Assembly (NCBI GenBank): GCA_027457005.1 | Contig: DAIDTV010000104.1 | Span: 1 to 5,820, forward strand | Length of the DNA: 5,820 nucleotides | Direction of reading: 5' to 3' | Source: Chloroflexota bacterium | Lineage (GTDB): Bacteria; Chloroflexota; Limnocylindria; Limnocylindrales; CSP1-4 | Part shown: positions 1-4,513 of the stretch, piece by piece | How the letters are laid out: each line of letters opens with the position of its first letter | Numbering within the stretch: position 1 is the first letter of the stretch | The notes under the pieces: model-generated | The model's input: only the letters and a program-made list of their open reading frames with translations | Databases searched by the model: none | Told to the model about the DNA's origin: nothing | Translations under genes and position numbers: made by a program

Positions 1-36
1 GTCCGCGGCGACCCCGTCCCAGTTCGGGATCGCCAC
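1..36 (-). CDS. Possible start of a gene leaving the left edge (partial, uncertain)
   Basis: After the stop of the small Cys/His protein at 59, the bias for G or C at every third base moves to a different phase. The minus-strand frame read from about 57 down to 1 has only G or C at its third positions and gives AGHLSESVAIPNWDGVAAD. The only usable start codon seen is GTG at 36-34, which would give VAIPNWDGVAAD, but no clear Shine-Dalgarno precedes it. The opposite strand in the antiparallel phase has the same bias, so the strand is chosen only because all other genes here are on the minus strand. No family can be named from 12 residues. Confidence 0.2.
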   Translation of the reverse strand, partial: MAIPNWDGVAAD

Positions 37-58
37 CGACTCGCTGAGGTGCCCGGCG

Positions 59-274
59 TCAGCTCGGACGGAGCGGGTGACCGTTGCTGTCGTGGGGAAG
101 ATCGACGCAGGCGACCCGGCAGCCGCGCGCGTCGTGCCAGGCAAACGGATGGAAGTGACGCCACGCGCGGTCGGCGCCCGGGTCCTGCGTGAGCCGGCAG
201 CCGCAGGCCGCGCAGGTGACGGGGGCCTCGGCGCCGCGGGTCGCGGAGAAACCAGGATCGGTGAAGCTGTACAT
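59..274 (-). CDS. Small Cys/His-rich (putative zinc-binding) protein, unknown family
   Basis: A 71-residue protein that I do not recognise as a named family. It has a short N-terminal lead (MYSFTDPGFSATRG), then C-A-A-C-G-C at residues 21-26, a central W-R-H-F-H-P-F stretch (His40, His42) with His47, and C-R-V-A-C at 52-56. Two CxxC/CxxxC clusters about 26 residues apart, with histidines between, fit a compact zinc ribbon or knuckle; metal binding is inferred. There is no signal peptide or membrane segment, so it is probably cytosolic. The start is well supported: GGAGG lies 6 bases upstream of ATG at 274. Longer in-frame extension upstream has no such site and runs into the response-regulator gene. 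It lies 80 bases downstream of the response regulator on the same strand and could be cotranscribed with it, but it has its own ribosome site, which can fold into a hairpin. Confidence 0.7.
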   Translation of the reverse strand: MYSFTDPGFSATRGAEAPVTCAACGCRLTQDPGADRAWRHFHPFAWHDARGCRVACVDLPHDSNGHPLRPS

Positions 275-280
275 GTGATG

Positions 281-304
281 CCTCCGCGCACGAGAGTACG
301 GAGG
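281..304 (-). promoter_or_regulatory. Hairpin that masks the Shine-Dalgarno of the Cys/His gene
   Basis: On the minus strand CCTCCG (304-299) is complementary to CGGAGG (286-281), leaving a 12-base loop. The 3' arm is the Shine-Dalgarno of the gene starting at 274. In the mRNA the ribosome site would be paired with an upstream anti-Shine-Dalgarno. This could make translation depend on melting or on a binding factor. Six GC-rich pairs can arise by chance in such GC-rich DNA, so function is only possible. Confidence 0.35.
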
Positions 305-354
305 GCAGCCGTGGCGGTCGGCGGCGTGCGAGATACGGTTCGGTGGCGAGACGG

Positions 355-1095
355 TTACGCCGGTGCCGGGCTGCGGAGGCACCAGCCGACCGCCCGCACC
401 GACACCAGCGCCGGTCCACCGGCGCCGTCGAGCTTGCGGCGAAGCCGCGCGAGGTGCGGCTTGAGCCACAGCGGATCGGGATCCCGCTCACCGGCCCACC
501 CGGCGGCGAGCAGCCTCGCGTGCCCCACCAGCTCGCCCTGCGCCTGCACCAGCGCCTCCAGGAGCCGGTACTCGATCGGCGTGAGCACGAGCGGGGAGTC
601 GCCGACGCGCGCTTCGTGTCGCCCGGGATCGAGGGCCAGCCCGCCGTAGTTCACCGGACCGGATCCGCGAAGCCGGCCGGACCCCGCCGCCTCTCCCGGC
701 AGCCCCGCGGCCGTCCTCGGCGAACGACGGATGGCCGCCCGGATACGGGCGAGCAGCTCCTGCTTGCCGAACGGCTTGACCAGGTAGTCGTCGGCACCGA
801 GATCCAGCGCGCGCACCTTCGCCGCCTCCGCGCGCTCACCGCTGACCACGATGATGGGAATGTCGGCACCCTCGGCGCGCAGCTGGTGGGCCACGCTGAA
901 CCCGTCCGGCCCGGGCATCGCGAGGTCGAGCAGGACCAGGTCGGGCGAGTCCTCGCGCCATCGGCGCACGGCCGTCAGCCCGTCGTAGGCGGTGACGACC
1001 TGGTGCCCCTCCGTGCCCACCAGCGCCGTGATCGCGCCGACCATGGCGGGATCGTCGTCCACCACCAGGATGCGGAGCGTGCCGGCCCCGTTCAC
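355..1095 (-). CDS. OmpR/PhoB-family response regulator transcription factor
   Basis: A 246-residue two-domain response regulator. The receiver domain (about residues 7-124) has the acidic pair Asp13/Asp14 in ILVVDDDP, the phospho-acceptor Asp57 in VLLDLAMPG, the switch Ser85 in IIVVSGE and Lys107 in DYLVKPF. A Gly/Ala/Arg-rich linker (about 125-149) leads to an OmpR-type winged helix (about 150-241) with LTPIEYRLLEAL, the recognition helix around LKPHLARLRRKL, and VRAVGWCL where relatives have VRGVGYxL. The start chosen is GTG at 1095, whose GTGA overlaps the kinase stop; the frame stays open to an earlier start at 1161 but that would add a non-conserved Arg/Gly tail before the receiver. It is expected to be phosphorylated by the overlapping kinase and to bind DNA near its target promoters, which are unknown. 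It ends with TAA. Sequence near the receiver end resembles the KdpE branch, but the partner kinase is not KdpD-like. Confidence 0.95.
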   Translation of the reverse strand: MNGAGTLRILVVDDDPAMVGAITALVGTEGHQVVTAYDGLTAVRRWREDSPDLVLLDLAMPGPDGFSVAHQLRAEGADIPIIVVSGERAEAAKVRALDLGADDYLVKPFGKQELLARIRAAIRRSPRTAAGLPGEAAGSGRLRGSGPVNYGGLALDPGRHEARVGDSPLVLTPIEYRLLEALVQAQGELVGHARLLAAGWAGERDPDPLWLKPHLARLRRKLDGAGGPALVSVRAVGWCLRSPAPA

Positions 1096-2348
1096 AGCGC
1101 CACCGCCGACGCGAGCGCGACCACGAAGCGTGCCCCGCCACCGACGGCCGGCTCGCACCACAGCCGCGCGCCCATCGCCTCGCCCAGCCGCCGCGCCGCA
1201 TAGAGTCCGATCCCGGACCCGCGCGCGGCCCCGGTCTCACTGCGGCGGGCGTACGGCTCGAAGACCCGTTCCCGCCATTCCTCGGGCACGCCCGGCCCCT
1301 CGTCCGCCACCGACAATCGCGCGATCCCCTCCTGCAGGTCGGTGCGGATCGTGATGGTGGTCCCCGGCGGCGCGTACTTGACGGCGTTCTCCAGCAGGTG
1401 CTCGAGGATCTGCCGCAGTCGCGCGGCCTCGCCCAGCACGCGCAGCCCCGGGCGCCCTTCGTGGATCACCCCGTGGCGGCGGAGCAGCGGGCCCATGCCG
1501 GCCACGGTCTCCTCGACGATCGCCGTCAGGTCGATCGGGACGAGGTCGAGCGGGGTCTGCTCCTCCGGCCGCACCGACGCCAGGATCGAGTCGACCAGGC
1601 GGTCCAGGCGGGTGACCTGCTCGTCGGCGAGGCGGTGCCATTCCACCGCGCTCGGCACGGCGCCGGTTCCATCCTCGACGGATTCCGCGAGCAGGTCGAG
1701 ATACGCGCGGACGACCGCCAGGGGCGTGCGCAGCTCGTGCGTGACCAGGGCCACGAGCTCCGCCTGGGCACGTTCGAGCGCCTTGAGCGACGCGACCTGG
1801 GCCTCGGCCTCTCGCTGCAGTCGGCCCTTCTCCACGATGCCGGCGAGCAGGTCCGCGATCGCCCGGAGCTGCGCGACGTCGCGGGGTGTGAACACGCGCC
1901 GCTGTTCCGTCTGCACGTTGAGCACGCCCACGACCTGGTCGTTCCAGGAGAGCGGCACGGACAGCATCGAGGCCACGAACCGGCGCTGGTCCAGTCCGCG
2001 CACCCAGAGGAACCGTTCGTCGGACCGGACGTCCGGGATCACCATGGGTTCGCGGCTCGCGGCGACCCGCCCCGGGATCCCCTGCCCGAACGGCACCTTG
2101 GCGCGCCCGATCTGGTAGCGGTCGAGGCCGTTGGTGGCCGCGAGGGTCAGCTGGCGGCCGTCCCGGTCGAGCAGGTAGAACGACGACACATCCGCCTTGA
2201 GCGCATCCCGGGTGCCGTCCACGACGATCGAGAGGAGCTCCTCCCAGGTCCGCGCGGTGGTGGCGAGCCGGGCGACGTCGTGCAGGAACCGCAGTTCCTC
2301 CAGCTGCCGCCGGTCGCTCTGCGTCGTGCGGGTGCGGGTCGTCTCCAT
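1092..2348 (-). CDS. Soluble GAF-domain sensor histidine kinase
   Basis: A 418-residue histidine kinase. A GAF sensor domain covers about residues 25-170 (FYLLDRDGRQLTLAATNG, then VPFGQGIPGRVAASREPMVIPDV, then MLSVPLSWNDQVVGVLNVQ). A short helical, probably coiled-coil linker (about 171-195) joins it to a HisKA dimerisation domain with the phospho-acceptor His204 in VTHELRTPL. The HATPase domain (about 300-418) has the N box LLENAVKYAP (Asn321), D/G1 box VADEGPGV (Asp349), F box VFEPY, and G2 box GSGIGLY (about 377-383). All catalytic motifs are intact. No membrane-spanning segment or signal peptide is visible, so it senses something in the cytosol; the GAF ligand cannot be told from sequence. 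Its TGA overlaps the GTG of the response regulator, marking a cognate pair. ATG at 2348 has no Shine-Dalgarno but sits 6 bases after a possible -10, so the mRNA may be leaderless. Confidence 0.95.
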   Translation of the reverse strand: METTRTRTTQSDRRQLEELRFLHDVARLATTARTWEELLSIVVDGTRDALKADVSSFYLLDRDGRQLTLAATNGLDRYQIGRAKVPFGQGIPGRVAASREPMVIPDVRSDERFLWVRGLDQRRFVASMLSVPLSWNDQVVGVLNVQTEQRRVFTPRDVAQLRAIADLLAGIVEKGRLQREAEAQVASLKALERAQAELVALVTHELRTPLAVVRAYLDLLAESVEDGTGAVPSAVEWHRLADEQVTRLDRLVDSILASVRPEEQTPLDLVPIDLTAIVEETVAGMGPLLRRHGVIHEGRPGLRVLGEAARLRQILEHLLENAVKYAPPGTTITIRTDLQEGIARLSVADEGPGVPEEWRERVFEPYARRSETGAARGSGIGLYAARRLGEAMGARLWCEPAVGGGARFVVALASAVAL

Positions 2349-2387
2349 GCCGGCAGTTCACGACGCAATGGCCAACCTGTCAACCTG
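2349..2387 (-). promoter_or_regulatory. Candidate leaderless promoter of the kinase/regulator operon, with CAGGTTG direct repeat
   Basis: On the minus strand a perfect TTGACA (2383-2378) is followed after 17 bases by TGAACT (2360-2355), a weak -10. The kinase ATG comes 6 bases later, so the predicted transcript start falls at or within a base or two of the ATG. The -35 is embedded in a direct repeat CAGGTTG-A-CAGGTTG (2387-2373, 8-base period), a possible regulator site. The -10 matches TATAAT at only 3 of 6 positions, so the call rests on the -35, the spacing and the missing Shine-Dalgarno. Confidence 0.45.
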
Positions 2388-2391
2388 CCGG

Positions 2392-2410
2392 TCCCGCGCG
2401 TGCCGCGGGA
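2392..2410. repeat. Perfect 7-bp hairpin, upstream relative of the 62-bp repeat
   Basis: TCCCGCG (2392-2398) and CGCGGGA (2404-2410) are perfect inverted copies around a 5-base loop. The sequence resembles the second half of the 62-bp units further along (CCCGCG, loop, CGCGGG), so it appears to be a partial, diverged member of the same family. It lies just upstream of the kinase -35 element. Confidence 0.55.
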
Positions 2411-2440
2411 GCGGTGCGTGCTGCCCGCGCGTCGAATGGA

Positions 2441-2600
2441 ACGGGCCGCATCCTGCAGGACTTGCAGGCCCGGAATGCTACCCGCGCACGCGCTGCCGCG
2501 GGAACGGGCCGCATCCTGCAGGACCTGCGGGTCGAGGACGCTACCCGCGCACGCGCGGCAGGGTACGGGCCGCATCCTGCAGGACTTGCAGGCCGGGAAT
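2441..2600. repeat. Tandem ~62-bp repeat, 2.6 copies, with two hairpins per unit
   Basis: Three copies of the 20-base core acgggccgcatcctgcagga start at 2441, 2504 and 2565, giving units of 63 and 61 bases and a final partial unit to about 2600. Each core is followed by a CCTGCA/TGCAGG hairpin with a 5-base loop (2452-2468, 2515-2531, 2576-2592); the second copy has one T-G wobble. The second part of units 1 and 2 carries another hairpin: CCCGCG/CGCGGG (2481-2502) and TACCC/GGGTA (2542-2565), around a shared CGCACGCGC motif. All frames across the stretch lack protein character and the unit lengths differ by 2 bases, so it is not a coding repeat. It lacks the unique spacers of a CRISPR array and the transposase or ends of an insertion sequence. 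Its function is unknown. Confidence 0.85.
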
Positions 2601-2801
2601 GGTATGTCGGGTGACGGACGCCGCCGGTCGATTCCCGGCCGTGGCTGGCGTGCCGGGGGCGACACGTCGTGCTCGGCCGCGACGCGGAGCGACGGTCACC
2701 CGCGCACGCGCAGACGGGTGGGTCCGGGGACCGCGCATCACGTTCCTCCCACGCAAGGCCTGCATGAAACAAGCCCGCCTGCCGCCAGATGCGTTCCACG
2801 C
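2601..2801. other. Gene-free stretch between two repeat arrays
   Basis: No credible gene is seen here. Open frames crossing the stretch have no recognisable protein content and lack start signals. The one structured element is a hairpin at 2697-2720, listed separately. A short AT-richer patch around 2761-2775 (tgcatgaaacaag) shows no clear promoter or terminator on either strand. Confidence 0.5.
2697..2720. repeat. Isolated hairpin related to the 62-bp repeat
   Basis: CACCCG (2697-2702) pairs with CGGGTG (2715-2720) around the loop CGCACGCGCAGA. The run ACCCGCGCACGCGC is identical to that in the 62-bp units at about 2543-2556, but the arm bases differ and still pair (C-G and A-T here, T-A and A-T there). 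It seems to be a detached half-unit of the same family. Confidence 0.55.
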
Positions 2802-2934
2802 CCAGGCGTCCCACACCCACCCAGGCGTCCCGTATCCACCCAGGCGTCCCGTATCCACCCGGGCATCCCGTATCCACCCGGGCATCCGGTCGCCCTCCGG
2901 GTGTCCCGTCGCCCCCCGGGCATCCCGTCGCCGT
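2802..2934. repeat. Seven tandem 19-bp units abutting the DUF488 stop codon
   Basis: Units start at 2802, 2821, 2840, 2859, 2878, 2897 and 2916, each exactly 19 bases. Units 2 and 3 are identical (ccaggcgtcccgtatccac); unit 4 is ccgggcatcccgtatccac; unit 7 is ccgggcatcccgtcgccgt. The first half drifts from CCAGGCGTC to CCGGGCATC and the second half from CGTATCCAC to CGTCGCCxx along the array, a mosaic typical of slippage or unequal exchange. The array ends at 2934, directly against the stop codon (2935-2937) of the DUF488 gene, so it would form that gene's 3' untranslated region. A 19-base period shifts frame at each unit, so it is not a coding repeat, and there are no spacers as in CRISPR. 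Confidence 0.9.
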
Positions 2935-3291
2935 CTATGCGTGCTCCAGGAGCACCTCGCGCAGCACGACCGCCTGGTTGTGCGCTTCGTCGGCCGCGCC
3001 GTAGACCAGGGTGAGCGTGCCGGTCCGCGCCAGGGAAGCAAGCCGGCCCAGGGCCGCCTGCGGGTCGGGCGCCTCCAGCTCGGCGCGATACCGGCGCCGG
3101 AACTCCTCCCAGCGATCCGGATCGTGGCCGAACCAGCGGCGCAACTCGTCGCTCGGCGCCACCTCGCGCTCCCAGCCGGCCAGCCGGAGCGCCTCGCGCG
3201 ACCGACCGCGGGGCCAGACACGGTCGACCAGCACGCGGCTGCCGTCGTCGGGGTCCGGCTCCGCGTATGCCCGCCTGATGCGTACGGTCAT
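2935..3291 (-). CDS. DUF488 family protein (YeaO-like)
   Basis: A 118-residue protein of the DUF488 family, similar in length and layout to E. coli YeaO. Conserved blocks are visible in order: IRRAYAEP at 4-11, RVLVDRVWPRG at 19-29, W-x-x-E-V-A-P-S-x-E-L-R-x-W-F (40-54), HDPDRWEEFRRRYRAEL at 56-72, and LTLVYGAADEAHNQAVVL at 93-110. The biochemical function of the family is not established. No signal peptide or membrane segment is seen, so it is presumably cytosolic. The ATG at 3291 is chosen because it lines up with the YeaO N-terminus. No proper Shine-Dalgarno precedes it (GAGG touches the ATG), and an in-frame GTG at 3333 would add 14 residues with no family support. It lies 127 bases after hypE on the same strand, with a hairpin and a short duplication between, so it is probably not tightly coupled to the hyp genes. 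Confidence 0.9.
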   Translation of the reverse strand: MTVRIRRAYAEPDPDDGSRVLVDRVWPRGRSREALRLAGWEREVAPSDELRRWFGHDPDRWEEFRRRYRAELEAPDPQAALGRLASLARTGTLTLVYGAADEAHNQAVVLREVLLEHA

Positions 3292-3308
3292 CCTCGAAGT
3301 GTGCAACG

Positions 3309-3340
3309 CGCCGCCATGAACCGGCGCCGCCACGAACCGG
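3309..3340. repeat. 16-bp tandem duplication upstream of DUF488
   Basis: cgccgccatgaaccgg (3309-3324) is followed at once by cgccgccacgaaccgg (3325-3340), identical apart from one base (t3317 against c3333). It lies 18-49 bases upstream of the DUF488 ATG, within its leader region. It could be a recent slippage duplication or a paired binding site; the sequence alone cannot tell. Confidence 0.75.
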
Positions 3341-3372
3341 CCGGGGGCGGCCCTCCAGGAGCAATCCTCGCC

Positions 3373-3402
3373 GCGACGGCCGCCGGCGGAGCCCGCCGTC
3401 GC
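3373..3402 (-). terminator. GC-rich hairpin after hypE, possible terminator
   Basis: GCGACGGC (3373-3380) and GCCGTCGC (3395-3402) form an 8-bp perfect stem with a 14-base loop that can itself pair GGC/GCC. It begins 16 bases downstream of the hypE stop, where an operon terminator is expected. There is no run of U after it on the minus strand, so it is not a classic intrinsic terminator. It may act as a U-less terminator, a pause site or an mRNA 3'-end stabiliser. Confidence 0.4.
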
Positions 3403-3418
3403 CGCCGGAGGAGGGGCG

Positions 3419-4513
3419 TCAGCAGATGCGGGGCAACTGCTCCCCGACCAGCATGTCGACGATGCGCTCGGAGCCCACGATGGTGCGCACGGTCACCATG
3501 CCCGGGTGGTCGGCGACGACCCGGCCGATGATGGCGGCCTTCTCCCCCTCGGGCAGCGCGCGCATGGCGGCCAGCACGGCCTCCGCCCGCTCGCCCGGCA
3601 CGATCGCGACGCACTTGCCCTCGTTGGCCACGTGGAGCGGATCCAGGCCGAGCATCTCGCACGCGGCGCGCACGGGACCGGCAACCGGGATGGCATCCTC
3701 GTCGAGCTCGATGCCGATCCCCGACGCCGCCGCGATCTCGTTCACGGCGGACGCGAGCCCTCCGCGCGTCGGATCGCGCAGCACGTGCGCGTCCGGGGCC
3801 GCCTCGAGCACCGCCGCCGCGAGCCGGTGGAGCGGCTGCGTGTCCGACGCGATCTCCACCTCGAACTCGAGCCCCTCCCGCACGCTCATGATCGCCACGC
3901 CATGGAGCCCGATCGACCCGGAGAGCAGCACCACGTCGCCGGGCTGGGCGCGGTCGGCGCCCAGGGCCACGCCGTCCGGCACGACCCCGATGCCGGCCGT
4001 GTTGACGAACAGCCGGTCCGCAGCCCCGCGACCGACCACCTTGGTATCGCCCGTGACCACGTGCACGCCGGCAGCCGTGGCCGCCCGGGCGACGGATTCG
4101 GTCACCGAGCGGAGCTCGTCGAACGGGAGCCCCTCCTCGATCACGTAGGCCAGCGAGATCGCCAGGGGCCGCGCTCCCATCATGGCCAGGTCGTTGACCG
4201 TGCCGTTGACCGCGAGCTCGCCGATGTCCCCGCCGGGGAACGCGAGCGGGCTGACGACGAACGAGTCGGTGGTGAACGCGAGGCGCTGTCCGGCGACGTC
4301 GAGCACGGCGGCGTCGTTGAGCGGCCCGCCGGGAGAGGCGGCCGCGAGCGCCGGCGCGATGACGTCGCGCATGAGCGCCGCGGAGAGCTGGCCGCCGGAA
4401 CCGTGACCGAGCAGCACGCGCTCCTGTTCGGCGAGGGGGGCCGGGCAGGTGGCCGCCAGTGGATCCAGCGCGGGGCGGTCGGTGGTTTGTCGGTCGGTGG
4501 GAGCCCCGGTCAT
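3419..4513 (-). CDS. hypE: Hydrogenase maturation factor HypE
   Basis: A 364-residue HypE. HypE uses ATP to dehydrate the carbamoyl group that HypF places on its C-terminal cysteine, giving a thiocyanate whose cyanide is passed to iron on the HypC-HypD complex. Visible family marks are LGHGSGGQLS at 35-44, AFTTDSFVVSPLAFPGGDIGE at about 79-99, AVNGTVNDLAMMGA at 101-114, VVTGDTKVVGRG at 152-163, LRDPTRGGLA at 245-254 and HVANEGKCVAIVP at 294-306. It ends in the essential PRIC tail with Cys364 as the last residue, so it is complete and likely active. The ATG at 4513 overlaps the hypD stop as ATGA, with GGGAGA about 8 bases upstream. The N-terminus is about 30 residues longer than in E. coli HypE, but its CPAPL segment before the GHGSGG motif looks like other long-form HypE proteins, which supports this start. 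Soluble, cytosolic. Confidence 0.97.
   Translation of the reverse strand: MTGAPTDRQTTDRPALDPLAATCPAPLAEQERVLLGHGSGGQLSAALMRDVIAPALAAASPGGPLNDAAVLDVAGQRLAFTTDSFVVSPLAFPGGDIGELAVNGTVNDLAMMGARPLAISLAYVIEEGLPFDELRSVTESVARAATAAGVHVVTGDTKVVGRGAADRLFVNTAGIGVVPDGVALGADRAQPGDVVLLSGSIGLHGVAIMSVREGLEFEVEIASDTQPLHRLAAAVLEAAPDAHVLRDPTRGGLASAVNEIAAASGIGIELDEDAIPVAGPVRAACEMLGLDPLHVANEGKCVAIVPGERAEAVLAAMRALPEGEKAAIIGRVVADHPGMVTVRTIVGSERIVDMLVGEQLPRIC

Noticed and set aside
343..1203. Long plus-strand ORF across the response-regulator region
   Set aside because: It is antisense to a clear response regulator and kinase end, has no recognisable domain, and is Arg/His-rich as expected of antisense frames in GC-rich DNA.
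2147..2665. Minus-strand ORF with repeated V-L-Q-D-A-A-R-S segments as a repeat protein
   Set aside because: The likeness comes from the 62-bp DNA repeat. Unit lengths of 63 and 61 break the frame, and the ORF runs into the kinase gene in another frame.
2441..2934. CRISPR array
   Set aside because: Neither repeat set has unique spacers between constant repeats; units abut directly and vary internally. No cas gene is present.
2391..2934. Insertion sequence or MITE
   Set aside because: No transposase, no matching terminal inverted repeats at the borders and no target-site duplication were seen.
1398..3014. Plus-strand ORF of 538 codons spanning the kinase and both repeat arrays
   Set aside because: The first half is antisense to the kinase and the rest reads through repeats whose period breaks any frame. 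It lacks a start signal and a family.
2197..3531. Plus-strand ORF of 444 codons through the repeats and DUF488
   Set aside because: It is antisense to DUF488 and crosses the 19-bp array, with low-complexity Arg/Pro content only.
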